DNA of 44,601 bases from JBCBKZ01 sp039026975 (GCA_039026975.1 JBCCLI010000005.1:1-44601), one strand, 5' to 3'; numbered from the stretch's first letter, positions 25,285 through 33,853 are shown. Notes: a model not told the origin generated them from the letters alone. Made by a program: numbers and translations.

Positions 25285-28101
25285 ATGGCAAAGTATTTTA
25301 CTTCCGGGCAAAAGACCGGTCTGAAGTATTTACTCACTATTGGTTTGATATGGCTGGGAATGCAATATTCCTTTGGCCAAAATGTACTGACAGGTGTAGT
25401 AAATGATATACAAGAGGGAACCCCTCTTGTGGGAGCTAGAGTTATCATCGAAGGCACCCGATCCGGCGGCCTAACTGATGGAAACGGCGAATTTAGTATC
25501 AATGTCTCACAGAATCCTCCCTTTGACATAGTAATCACCTATTTTGGATATGACACTCTCCGCCAATCAGTTACTAGTCTGGATAAAAAGTTAAAGTTCA
25601 AACTGAGTCCGGATAGTTACAGTGTAGAAGAGGTAGTAATTACCTCTACCCTAGATGAGAAAAAGAAGCAGGCTGCCCTTACCATGGAATCCTTGAGTAT
25701 TAATGCTATCAAGGAAACGCCTTCCCTCAATTTCTACGATGGCTTAGGTGCCCTCAGAGAGGTGGATCTAACAGCCGCTAGTATAGGATTTAAGGTGATT
25801 AACACCCGTGGGTTCAACAGTGCGGCCCCTGTAAGATCTCTCCAAATAATTGATGGAGTGGATAACCAATCCCCCGGATTGAACTTCTCCCTGGGTAACT
25901 TCCTGGGTGCCTCAGACCTGGATGTAGAACAGGTAGACCTTATTGTGGGCGCAAGTTCAGCCTACTATGGCCCTAATGCCTTTAACGGGGTAATCAGCAT
26001 GAAGACAAAAAATCCTTTTGTACACAGAGGATTATCCGTTTCTGCTAAGGTAGGTGAGCGTAACTTGGGAGAACTAGCTATCCGCTATGCTCGCGTCTTT
26101 AAAAACAGAGCGGGGGAAGATAAGTTAGCCTTTAAAGTAAATGCTTTCTACCTAAGTGTGGATGATTGGGAAGCTGATAACCTGGATCCTGTAGATGGGG
26201 TAGGCTTCGGATTAGATAATCCCGGTGGATATGATGCAGTAAATAGATATGGGGACGAGAATACAACTGATGGTAGAAATAATGCCCTTAGTCGTCAGGA
26301 CCAGATAGATGTTCCCGGACTTAGAAGATGGTTCAGATCCGGCTATGAAGAGCGCGACTTAGTGGACTATGATACGCGTAACCTGAAGCTGAGTGCTGCC
26401 CTTCATTATAAAATCAAGGATGATGTAGAGTTCATTATGTCTGGTTCATATGCAAATGGAACCACAGTACTTCAAGGAGATAATAGATTCAGCCTTAAAA
26501 ATATTGATTTTTACCAGGGGCGAGTAGAAGTAAAGAAAGAAGGGAAATTTTTCCTTAGAGCCTATGCCACTGGTGAAGATGCAGGCGACTCTTATGATGC
26601 CGTATTTACTGCTCTTCGACTTCAGGAAAGATCCCTGGATGATAATGAGTGGAGTGAAGAATATAGAACATATTGGAGATCCAATATAGTCTCAAGGGTA
26701 AAAGGGCTTACAGGCCCAGATGGGGAGCCTTTTCCTGAAATCGTTCTATTCCCTACCATCTCCTACGACTTCGACCTGGCAGATCAGATTTTAGATGCTA
26801 ATCAGCCTCTTCTGTCCCAGTGGCATGATGAGACTAGAAGATTTGCAGACTCCCAAATAGACTTTGGCGCAGTCCCTCGCTTAGTTCCTGGTACAGCAGA
26901 ATTTAATGAGGCATTAAATGAGATCACCTCGAGCCCATTAACAGCAGGGGGGACTCGACTCGTAGACCGATCAAAACTGTATCATGTACATGGAGAATAT
27001 ATATTCAACCCCACCTTTGGAGATATCAGAGTGGGAGCTAACGGCCGTTTATACGCGCCTGAATCTGACGGAACCATCTTTAGTGATACGGACAGCACTA
27101 GTATCACCAACTTTGAATTCGGTGTGTACGGTGGAATCCAGAAAAAAGTACTGGCAGAAAATCTGACCTTAGCTGCTACCTTAAGAATGGATAAAAATGA
27201 GAACTTTGACTTTGTCTTTTCTCCGGCAGTTTCTGCCGTTTACCAGATTAGCGAAAATGATGTACTGAGAGTTTCCTTCTCTTCCGCCATCAGAAATCCA
27301 ACCCTGGCTGACCAATACCTGGATTACGACGTGGGGACTGCCACGCTCTTAGGAAATTTGAATGGATTTCAGCAGATCATAGATACTGCCTCTTTGGCCA
27401 GATACTTTGATAGTAATCTAGATGTAGGTCTTATCCAAAGATTTGATATAGATCCTATCCAGCCAGAAAAGGTACAAACCATAGAGTTAGGCTACCGTAC
27501 TACGCTTTTCGATAGACTATTTTTAGATGCCACTTATTACTACAGTAGGTATCAGGACTTCATAGGATTTAACATTGGAGTAGATGCTGCCTTTGACGCA
27601 AATAGAATTATTCTCAATTCTGTAGAAGTATTTAGGGTGGCCGCTAATGCTACAGATATAGTTAATACTCAGGGATTCTCTATTTCAGGTAGCTACTTCC
27701 TGGACGGGGGATATGCTTTTACGGGGAACTACTCATGGAATAGATTGAACTCTGAATCAGAGGATCCAATCATTCCAGCCTATAATACACCTGAGCATAA
27801 GTATAACATAGGATTCTCAGGAAGAGATATAACCCTACTTGGAATCAGGAATATTGGGTTCAATATCAACTATAAGTGGATAGAAGGATTCTTCTTTGAA
27901 GGTTCACCTCAGTTTACTGGAAATGTTCCTACTTATGACCTACTGGATATTCAGGTTAACAAAAGAGTTCCCAGTATTAATACTACCTTCAAACTAGGTG
28001 CTTCGAACGTCCTGAATAATGATACCTTCCAGTTATATGGAGGTCCCAGAGTAGGTAGGTTAGTATACTTTTCAGTAGCTACTGACCTAACAAACTTGTA
28101 A
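25285..28101 (+). CDS. TonB-dependent receptor with carboxypeptidase-regulatory-like domain
   Basis: A 938-residue receptor. Signal peptide to about residue 31 (YSFGQ), then a carboxypeptidase D regulatory-like domain (about 33-115: LTGVVNDIQEGTPLVGARV), and the plug from about 120 to 245 (VEEVVITSTLDEKKKQ, IIDGVDN, DLIVGASSAYYGPNAFNGVISM). The rest is a barrel of 22 strands ending with VYFSVATDL-type sequence. This is the RagA-like layout but without the SusD partner; instead the next gene, 113 nt downstream, is a T9SS-exported hydrolase-like protein. The pair may import a molecule that the neighbour binds or processes (inference). The ligand is unknown. Confidence 0.87.
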   Translation: MAKYFTSGQKTGLKYLLTIGLIWLGMQYSFGQNVLTGVVNDIQEGTPLVGARVIIEGTRSGGLTDGNGEFSINVSQNPPFDIVITYFGYDTLRQSVTSLDKKLKFKLSPDSYSVEEVVITSTLDEKKKQAALTMESLSINAIKETPSLNFYDGLGALREVDLTAASIGFKVINTRGFNSAAPVRSLQIIDGVDNQSPGLNFSLGNFLGASDLDVEQVDLIVGASSAYYGPNAFNGVISMKTKNPFVHRGLSVSAKVGERNLGELAIRYARVFKNRAGEDKLAFKVNAFYLSVDDWEADNLDPVDGVGFGLDNPGGYDAVNRYGDENTTDGRNNALSRQDQIDVPGLRRWFRSGYEERDLVDYDTRNLKLSAALHYKIKDDVEFIMSGSYANGTTVLQGDNRFSLKNIDFYQGRVEVKKEGKFFLRAYATGEDAGDSYDAVFTALRLQERSLDDNEWSEEYRTYWRSNIVSRVKGLTGPDGEPFPEIVLFPTISYDFDLADQILDANQPLLSQWHDETRRFADSQIDFGAVPRLVPGTAEFNEALNEITSSPLTAGGTRLVDRSKLYHVHGEYIFNPTFGDIRVGANGRLYAPESDGTIFSDTDSTSITNFEFGVYGGIQKKVLAENLTLAATLRMDKNENFDFVFSPAVSAVYQISENDVLRVSFSSAIRNPTLADQYLDYDVGTATLLGNLNGFQQIIDTASLARYFDSNLDVGLIQRFDIDPIQPEKVQTIELGYRTTLFDRLFLDATYYYSRYQDFIGFNIGVDAAFDANRIILNSVEVFRVAANATDIVNTQGFSISGSYFLDGGYAFTGNYSWNRLNSESEDPIIPAYNTPEHKYNIGFSGRDITLLGIRNIGFNINYKWIEGFFFEGSPQFTGNVPTYDLLDIQVNKRVPSINTTFKLGASNVLNNDTFQLYGGPRVGRLVYFSVATDLTNL

Positions 28102-28214
28102 GAATTACCTTCGAAATGTTTTAGCAAGAAGAAATTTTTGAAGGTTACTTGAATAATCTTCACGCTCTTTTAGACAAAAAGAAACAAGCAGTTTAAATAT
28201 TAAAACCAAAAACT

Positions 28215-29792
28215 ATGAGAAAACTCTCCACACTATTTACACTATTCTTGGTGTCTCTGTTAAGCTTTCAGGTTTCTGCCCAAACCCGATACCTTGACGA
28301 GGTATTCAGTGAGGTCGCTGTAGAAGAAATTACATACGCCAATAATATCAGTGTACTTACAGGGTCTCCTGCTCCTGTGGATCTGAAAGCTGACATTTAT
28401 ACACCTGTAGGAGACACAGCTACTAACCGTTGGGTTATGATGATGTGCCACTCTGGAAACTTCTTACCCCCCATTGTGAATGGTGCTTATAATGGAACCA
28501 AAAATGATAGTAGCATTACAGAAATGTGTAAGCGTTTTGCTAAACTGGGGTATGTTGCCATCAGCTTTGAATACCGTTTAGGATGGAATCCCGTTTCTCC
28601 TGATCAAAATGTAAGAACAGGAACTATCCTGAATGCTGCCTATAGAGGACTTCAAGATGCAAGAACCCTAGTAAGATTCTTGAGAAAATCAGTGGCAGAA
28701 CAAGATAATCCATATGGAATTAATGATGCTAAGATTGTTGTTGGTGGTCAGGGCACAGGTGGATATGTATCAATGGGTGCTGCCTTCCTGGATGATTTCA
28801 ATAAAATCATTCTCCCTAAGTTCATCAACTTTGACTCTATGCCTGCACAGGTATATGTAGATACTCTGCTGGTAGGGAACATAGAAGGAACTAGCGTAGG
28901 CGCCATCAATATTCCTAACCATGTAGGATACTCATCAGACTTCAATATGGTCTTCAATTTGGGAGGTGCCTTAGGAGATTCTTCCTGGATAGATCCAGGT
29001 GATATGCCTGCTGTAGGGTTCCATACTCCACTAGATATAAATGCTCCCTACGATATAGGGGATGTAAAAGTTCCTACCACTGGAGATATTGTTATCGGTC
29101 AGGCTTCAGGATCTTTCTCTGTTTCAGAGATATCCAACCGCTTTGGGAACAACCAGATATTTACAGAAGCAGGCTTCAATGATGTATTTACCCAGGCGGC
29201 TGACCTTCATAATGAAGGTAATGAAGGACTATTCCCATTTGTGAGAAGGCCTGTAGCTCCAGGAGAATTATATGACTGTGGATTTGGTGTACAGCTTCCA
29301 GCTGTGGATGAAGGCGGTCCATGGGACTGGTGGGACCAGGCAGACTTCATAGCTACTTGGGACATAGCTACCGGTGGGGAGCCCGTTCCTGGTGCAGTAG
29401 CTAACTGTAGCCAACTAGCTTCTAACCCTGATATGTCTCCTGAGAAAGGAAGAACATACATAGACTCTATTATGGGATATCTAGCCCCTAGAATGAACGC
29501 TGTTCTCCTAGCTACCTCTTCTGGTGTGTCTACCAGCATAGATAATACTATTAAGGAGAGCGTTTCCTTTGGCGCTTACCCGAATCCTACTAACGGGATT
29601 TTATACATACGCTCTTCTGAAGCGCTTAGAAAAATTACCGTATATGACATAGCTGGAAGAGAAGTTCGCGTGGTAGACGGAATCCGTGGAACTGGTATAG
29701 ATTTAGAAAGAGGTGATATTCAAGCGGGTATGTATATCATACGAGCAGACTTTGATAAGGCCAGCGTTACCCAAAAGGTGATGTGGCAATAA
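28215..29792 (+). CDS. T9SS-secreted alpha/beta-hydrolase-like protein, nucleophile apparently lost
   Basis: A 525-residue exported protein. Signal peptide to Ala22-Gln23. An esterase/lipase-like alpha/beta fold covers about residues 40-260: oxyanion-region H-S-G at 79-81, a conserved FEYRLGW, and the nucleophile-elbow position VVGGQGTGG at 175-183. In active relatives this elbow reads GG-D/E-S-A-GG; here the serine position (180) is Gly. The catalytic acid is likewise unclear. The C-terminal T9SS sorting domain is residues about 455-525 (YPNPTNGILYIRSSEALRK...MYIIRADFDKASVTQKV). It follows the large TonB receptor by 113 nt and is followed by a decayed copy of itself. Confidence 0.8.
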   Translation: MRKLSTLFTLFLVSLLSFQVSAQTRYLDEVFSEVAVEEITYANNISVLTGSPAPVDLKADIYTPVGDTATNRWVMMMCHSGNFLPPIVNGAYNGTKNDSSITEMCKRFAKLGYVAISFEYRLGWNPVSPDQNVRTGTILNAAYRGLQDARTLVRFLRKSVAEQDNPYGINDAKIVVGGQGTGGYVSMGAAFLDDFNKIILPKFINFDSMPAQVYVDTLLVGNIEGTSVGAINIPNHVGYSSDFNMVFNLGGALGDSSWIDPGDMPAVGFHTPLDINAPYDIGDVKVPTTGDIVIGQASGSFSVSEISNRFGNNQIFTEAGFNDVFTQAADLHNEGNEGLFPFVRRPVAPGELYDCGFGVQLPAVDEGGPWDWWDQADFIATWDIATGGEPVPGAVANCSQLASNPDMSPEKGRTYIDSIMGYLAPRMNAVLLATSSGVSTSIDNTIKESVSFGAYPNPTNGILYIRSSEALRKITVYDIAGREVRVVDGIRGTGIDLERGDIQAGMYIIRADFDKASVTQKVMWQ

Positions 29793-29822
29793 AAGTATAA
29801 ATCTCTTTACTATATGATATGG

Positions 29823-29851
29823 GGCCGATCTAAGATGATCGGCCTTTTTTT
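29823..29851 (+). terminator. Intrinsic terminator after the hydrolase-like gene
   Basis: GGCCGATC (29823-29830) pairs with GATCGGCC (29837-29844) around the 6-nt loop TAAGAT, followed by seven T (29845-29851). A degenerate copy of it is found at 30579-30602 behind the duplicated gene. Confidence 0.9.
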
Positions 29852-29966
29852 ATGGCGTAAATTATAAGATCAAGTATCATTAGTGAATGAACATCATTCC
29901 TATCTTGCTAACATATAACAGCCTCATCCAATTAAGGGGTAAGACCTCAACCTCAACTCAGCCCTT

Positions 29967-30558
29967 ATGAAAAATACGTACGCCCTACTCACGGGATGGA
30001 TGATGTTATGCTCCCTCCAGGTAAGAACTTTATGATTGTAGAACTCCAGGTGTACCGCTACTTCATGCTACGGAAGAAACAAGCCCATGGGATTGGTGAA
30101 ATGAGGCAGACTTCATAGCTAGCTGGGATTCCGCTACCGGTGGAGACCTCGTTCCTGGCGCATTAGCTAACTGTAACCAGTTAGCTGTCAACCCTGATAT
30201 GTCCTCTGAGAAAGGAAGAACGTATATAGACTCCATTATAGGCTATCTGGCACCTAGAATGAATGTGGTGCTTCAAGCTACTGCTACCGGAGGCACTACC
30301 AGCATAGATAATGCCCTCAAGAAAAGTATTTCCTTTAGGGTTTATCCCAATCCTACAAATGGCATCCTAAGGATTCAATCTTCTGAAACACTTAGAAAGA
30401 TTACCGTATATGATGTAACTGGTAGAGAGGTAAGCGTAGTAGATGGTATCCGTGGGACAGGAATAGGCTTAGAGAGAGGGGACATACAGGCGGGTATGTA
30501 CATTATTCGAGCAGACTTTGATAAAGTCAGCCTTACCCAAAAGGTCATATGGCAATAA
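29967..30558 (+). pseudogene. Decayed tandem duplicate of the 28215 hydrolase-like gene
   Basis: A signal-peptide-like start (ATG at 29967, MKNTYALLTGWMMLCSLQ) runs into a stop after about 20 codons; the following sequence aligns with codons about 352-525 of the 28215 gene. Between the two, roughly 1 kb corresponding to the esterase domain is deleted. An in-frame TGA replaces one Trp of the DWWDQADF motif (near 30100). From about 30199 the frame is again open and encodes a well-preserved T9SS sorting domain (YPNPTNGILRIQSSETLRK). The nucleotide similarity to the parent is high, so the duplication is recent. The residual open frame 30199-30558 lacks a signal peptide. Confidence 0.85.
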
Positions 30559-30578
30559 GAAGATATCAATATGGCTGT

Positions 30579-30602
30579 AGGTCGACCTGTTCAGATCAAC
30601 CT
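30579..30602 (+). terminator. Degenerate copy of the 29823 terminator
   Basis: AGGTCGA (30579-30585) against TCAACCT (30596-30602): it aligns position by position with the intact terminator at 29823, but two pairs are broken and the T-tract is lost. It shows that the duplication included the terminator. Confidence 0.5.
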
Positions 30603-30688
30603 GTTCAACATCATGTTCCTATTTTATTAGTAAATACTGTTAGGGTCAATTTTATCACTTCCCTAAACATATTCCCTATTAAGGCACC

Positions 30689-30937
30689 TTAAGTCATTTC
30701 CGAAACAATGATTTTAGCATATACAACAGGTGGAGAGATTTCATTATCTACCTTAGTCTCCACTAAGTGTTGATAATCATGAAAAAACTTAGAAAGTTTT
30801 CCATAATGGATACCGCTTTTTCGTAGTTGTGCTCCTATTTCTGCAAGGTTTGCCCATCCGGTATCATTTGCGCAAGCTGATACAGCAGCAATAATGGCAG
30901 ATTCTATTCCGGCTTTATCCACTTGATTATATCTCAT
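30689..30937 (-). CDS. LOTUS/OST-HTH-like mini-protein
   Basis: An 82-residue protein. Residues about 22-75 read DTGWANLAEIGAQLRK-x-GIHYGKLSKFF followed by a short strand ending VYAKI. This order - GW-x-x-L-x-x-(I/L)G-x-x-LRK, then YGKLS - is the hallmark of OST-HTH/LOTUS winged-helix domains, which in bacteria normally sit at the C-terminus of NYN-type RNases and bind RNA. Here the domain is encoded alone, with a 20-residue N-terminal helix. It could be a remnant of a NYN-LOTUS gene or a free-standing RNA-binding adaptor. Isolated between the pseudogene and a long intergenic stretch. Confidence 0.55.
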   Translation of the reverse strand: MRYNQVDKAGIESAIIAAVSACANDTGWANLAEIGAQLRKSGIHYGKLSKFFHDYQHLVETKVDNEISPPVVYAKIIVSEMT

Positions 30938-31526
30938 AATCCTTTGAATGGCTGATCTATGATTGATTGTGTATTTAATTATACCAAGTTTTCTCAGTGA
31001 GTTAACAAGTCCTTTTCCTTGCTCTCTTCATTCTTTATCTATACTTGATAAGTACAGGCTATTATTTATTCCATCACCAACTATTTACAATAAAAATATA
31101 TTTTATATTCTCACAAAATATATTGTAGTAAGAGGCCATTATTGGCTCGCAGATGGCACAAATAGATTAAATAGCTGTTCATTTTTTAATTCTCCCTCTT
31201 CTACCTACTTCTGAGCCTATACAACTGATAGAATACCCTAGCTGAAGGGAAAAATTCTATCTATCATGGAAAATAGTCTTTCTGCATACTGTAACCGTCA
31301 TTTTATACAAGTATAAGGCCTTCTCTTAATAACAATTTACTCTTCTCGATTTAACTGATGAAAGAATATTTTTAAAAAGGAAATATCATCGTATTTCTTA
31401 TGAAGTATTCATATGATTTGCCGCTTTAATGTCAGCAAATCTATCTATAGGAGCATAGCTCTTACTGATCTTCTAAAGCGCTTTAGGGATTCACTATCAA
31501 TTAGTTAAATCCTAAAATCTGTTAAC
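30938..31526. other. 589-bp intergenic region, no gene seen
   Basis: AT-rich stretch between the LOTUS-like gene (minus) and the small T9SS protein (plus). I see no credible coding frame, tRNA or repeat. One perfect 14-nt palindrome, CTAAAGC-GCTTTAG, is at 31473-31486, 41 nt upstream of the next start, and may be an operator. The frame at 30963-31214 on the plus strand lacks any coding character. Confidence 0.4.
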
Positions 31527-31982
31527 ATGAGAAAGTCAACTTTTTCAGCACCCAAAATGGGTCGCAGCATTATCTATGCATTTTTTCTACTGTTACTAAG
31601 TGCGCCTGTACTCTGTGATGCGCAGATTATCATCCTGATAGAGGAAGGAAATAGAGGGGGAGGGATATATCAAAGTCCAGTTCTTCCTACTAGTACTCCT
31701 ACCCTACCTTCTAGCAAGGTGAGTTTTACCTCTGGACAAGGTAGTGGAATATCTTTTAGTGTAGTTCCTAATCCAGCTTCCACTACAGACAATATTACTT
31801 TATCTGTACTGACAGGGGTACCTACTGATATAAAGGTTTCTGATAGTCAGGGAACTATCCTTTATCAGAGTCCTACTTCTTCAGCCAGCAGCCTCCACAC
31901 CCTTTATCTAGACCCAGGTATGTATTATGTGAGCTTGGGGGATGGAAGTAGTTGGGAGAGTAAAATCCTTTCTATCCAATAA
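31527..31982 (+). CDS. Small T9SS-sorted exported protein
   Basis: A 151-residue protein with a signal peptide (hydrophobic at about 14-27, cleavage near CDAQ), a short Pro/Thr/Ser-rich linker (QSPVLPTSTPTLPSSK) and a C-terminal domain beginning VVPNPASTTDNITLSVL and ending YYVSLGDGSSWESKILSI. The PNPAS motif and the terminal strand pattern are those of the type A T9SS sorting domain. There is no room for a catalytic or binding domain: the protein is essentially secretion signal plus sorting domain. Function unknown. An AT-rich promoter area with a palindrome lies upstream. Confidence 0.72.
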   Translation: MRKSTFSAPKMGRSIIYAFFLLLLSAPVLCDAQIIILIEEGNRGGGIYQSPVLPTSTPTLPSSKVSFTSGQGSGISFSVVPNPASTTDNITLSVLTGVPTDIKVSDSQGTILYQSPTSSASSLHTLYLDPGMYYVSLGDGSSWESKILSIQ

Positions 31983-32031
31983 TGCGGGGGAGTAAGTTTG
32001 AGTCCAGGCTCTTTAGGGGCCTGGACTACAT

Positions 32032-33525
32032 TTATATTCTCTCTTTTATCTTTTTTAGGAGCCAGAATTTGAGTTTAAAGTAGGTTTCATTCCCAATTTG
32101 GTCAGCTAGTTTCTGTAGGGCTACCTTTCTGGTAGGAGACTTCCTTATCTCTTCTTCTTTAGTTAAAGAAACTAGCTTGGAGAAATGTGTAACACTTTTA
32201 TAAAAGTGATCAAACATCCGCTTTGTGAATTTCTCCTTGTTATACTTGATACGTTTTTTTAGGCTCTCTACATTCTTTTCTAGCGTAGAGAAGTCATGCC
32301 TTTCAAAGTAAACTTGAAGAATCAATAGTTGGTGATCTATCATGGCAGCTGTACTTTCCAGTTTTACTGCTTTTATGGGTTTTAAAATTTGTTCATACTT
32401 CCCTTCTAAAAACTGAATTTCTGCCATGTAAATAGCCATAAAGTCCCTTTGCTGATCTTTAGCCAAACTCTTCCCTACCTCTACCACTCTTTCCTTAGCT
32501 TTCTCTATCCAACCTTCTTTATCTTTACCATCTGATAATTCTGCTATTCTCAGGACATTTATCATCAGACTACGGATATATTTTATATCCAGAAACTCAG
32601 GTAAGTTTCGCAGATGCTCCTCAGCCCATATATTAGTATCATAGGCAAGCTTAAAGAAGTCTAATTGCTCTTCTCTGGCAGCAACCAAATTCCCCAGCAC
32701 CTTTTTGAATAGATTACTGAAGGTACGGTACACATTAATGCCCTGGTCTGAAGGGAGCTTAGTAGCAATCTGTGTAAAGGTACCCCAGGTTAAGGATAAG
32801 TCTATTTTATCTCCTCTAAGGCCCCTGTACTGCTCTCTCAATACATACAGCAGGGGCTCCTTTAGAAGTTCTTCTTTAGGTAAAGGCTCAAGAAGTTCCG
32901 CTATGTATTCTCCCGTAGGAAAATCAATTTCATACCCTAGTAAATCTGTAGCTGTTTGCCCAGCTACCAAATAGTTAAGCACCTCAAAGGAAACTGCCCT
33001 TTCATAGGCTTTCATGGGGGCCTCAAAGATACTTTTCTCCGGATGCATTCCCTGCCTTAACTCATAAGATAGCCACAACTTATCAAGTTGGTGGATGTGG
33101 TGATAGCACTCTGCCTCCTTAACAGGCTTCCTACTCACCCTTTTATGGCTTTCCTTCATAATTTTAGGAAATAAGGATAAGGCATTTCTGTTTAGCAGTA
33201 GTTGGAGCAGATTAGCTTCCAAAAGCATCTCCTGACTTTCTAGCTGCCTCCAGGCTAGATACTTCCTAATAGCGGGGATTAGCTCATCAGAAAGTTTTCT
33301 TAGTTGCTCCCGCGTCAAGACCTTTCCTTCCACTACAGAAGCAGCCACCACCTCCTCAGGAAGCTCCTTACAAATAGCTTCACAGAGCTTTCTTACCGTA
33401 TCTTTTTTCCCCTCAAAGAATGATGTCAGCCAGAAGGGTAACATTTCTTTTTCCTTTATACTTAAAATGGAAATAATTTCCGTTAATCTTCTAGGGACTA
33501 AGGTGGTCTTTTCTTTAACAGCCAT
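32032..33525 (-). CDS. Large helical protein of unknown function
   Basis: A 497-residue cytoplasmic protein with no signal peptide, almost wholly alpha-helical and rich in Lys, Glu and Leu. Sections such as YHHIHQLDKLWLSYELRQGMH (about 141-161) and the repeated 30-40 residue helical pairs (LINVLRIAELSDGKDKEGWIEKAKERVVEVG, then IYMAEIQFLEGKYEQIL) recall an alpha-solenoid or tetratricopeptide-like design. Similar anonymous helical proteins occur as families in Saprospiria and Cytophagia. I cannot name a domain. A good promoter (33563-33593) lies just upstream, followed further out by the small-RNA candidate on the opposite strand. Confidence 0.7.
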   Translation of the reverse strand: MAVKEKTTLVPRRLTEIISILSIKEKEMLPFWLTSFFEGKKDTVRKLCEAICKELPEEVVAASVVEGKVLTREQLRKLSDELIPAIRKYLAWRQLESQEMLLEANLLQLLLNRNALSLFPKIMKESHKRVSRKPVKEAECYHHIHQLDKLWLSYELRQGMHPEKSIFEAPMKAYERAVSFEVLNYLVAGQTATDLLGYEIDFPTGEYIAELLEPLPKEELLKEPLLYVLREQYRGLRGDKIDLSLTWGTFTQIATKLPSDQGINVYRTFSNLFKKVLGNLVAAREEQLDFFKLAYDTNIWAEEHLRNLPEFLDIKYIRSLMINVLRIAELSDGKDKEGWIEKAKERVVEVGKSLAKDQQRDFMAIYMAEIQFLEGKYEQILKPIKAVKLESTAAMIDHQLLILQVYFERHDFSTLEKNVESLKKRIKYNKEKFTKRMFDHFYKSVTHFSKLVSLTKEEEIRKSPTRKVALQKLADQIGNETYFKLKFWLLKKIKERI

Positions 33526-33562
33526 AATGGTAGTGCTGACCTGCTTTTTACACAGTTTTTAA

Positions 33563-33593
33563 AAAAATTATCCAATACTAGAAAATCGGCAAA
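33563..33593 (-). promoter_or_regulatory. Promoter of the 497-aa helical protein gene
   Basis: On the minus strand TTTG (33590-33593) and TAATTTTT (33563-33570) are separated by 19 nt, matching the Bacteroidota consensus TTTG-N17-23-TAnnTTTG with one mismatch. Transcription would start near 33556, about 30 nt before the ATG. Confidence 0.55.
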
Positions 33594-33618
33594 AAAATTT
33601 TAAAAACCGTCTTTTACA

Positions 33619-33645
33619 GTCAGAAATAGCTATTTTTTTTCTGAC
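33619..33645. other. Perfect 8-bp inverted repeat upstream of the small RNA candidate
   Basis: GTCAGAAA (33619-33626) pairs with TTTCTGAC (33638-33645) around an 11-nt AT-rich spacer. It lies just outside the -33 element of the minus-strand promoter and upstream of the plus-strand RNA candidate, so it could be an operator controlling either. Confidence 0.4.
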
Positions 33646-33685
33646 AACCTTCGGCAAATCAGGAATTTTTCTCTTCTACATTGTG

Positions 33686-33836
33686 AATTTCTCTCCCTAT
33701 CATTGTTACAAGGATAAGATTCTATCTCAGAACGGATAATCTTAAACTTTTTGGTCCATTGTTAGGGAGGATCAAAAACTGGTATTGTTAGGGATAATAC
33801 CATAGCGGGCGGTGCTCACACACACCCGCTTTTTTT
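33686..33836 (+). ncRNA. Candidate small RNA with repeated loop motif and intrinsic terminator
   Basis: A chain of four hairpins. I: TAAGATT (33715-33721)/AATCTTA (33738-33744). II: TTTTTGGTCC (33748-33757)/GGATCAAAAA (33769-33778), loop ATTGTTAGGGA. III: GGTATT (33781-33786)/AATACC (33796-33801), loop GTTAGGGAT. IV: AGCGGG (33804-33809)/CCCGCT (33825-33830) followed by T7. The motif ATTGTTAGGGA occurs exactly at 33758 and 33784, and a relaxed form ATTGTTA-CA-AGGA at 33702. No coding gene on this strand ends here, so the terminator needs its own transcript. A TACATTGT element at 33677-33684 is a possible -7 box; the 5' end is a guess. Confidence 0.55.
33804..33836 (+). terminator. Plus-strand intrinsic terminator
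   Basis: A GC-rich 6-bp stem (AGCGGG/CCCGCT) is followed directly by seven T. The minus strand has no T-tract after the stem, so it is not the terminator of either flanking minus-strand gene. Confidence 0.8.
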
Positions 33837-33853
33837 CTACACTTATTCCTCTC

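Noticed and set aside
30199..30558. Open frame in the 3' part of the pseudogene considered as a real short T9SS protein
   Set aside because: It lacks a signal peptide, starts in the middle of the parental protein and is preceded by an in-frame stop; it is residual coding sequence.
30963..31214. 83-codon frame in the long intergenic region
   Set aside because: Composition is that of AT-rich noncoding DNA, with no signal peptide or motif and no promoter at the right distance.
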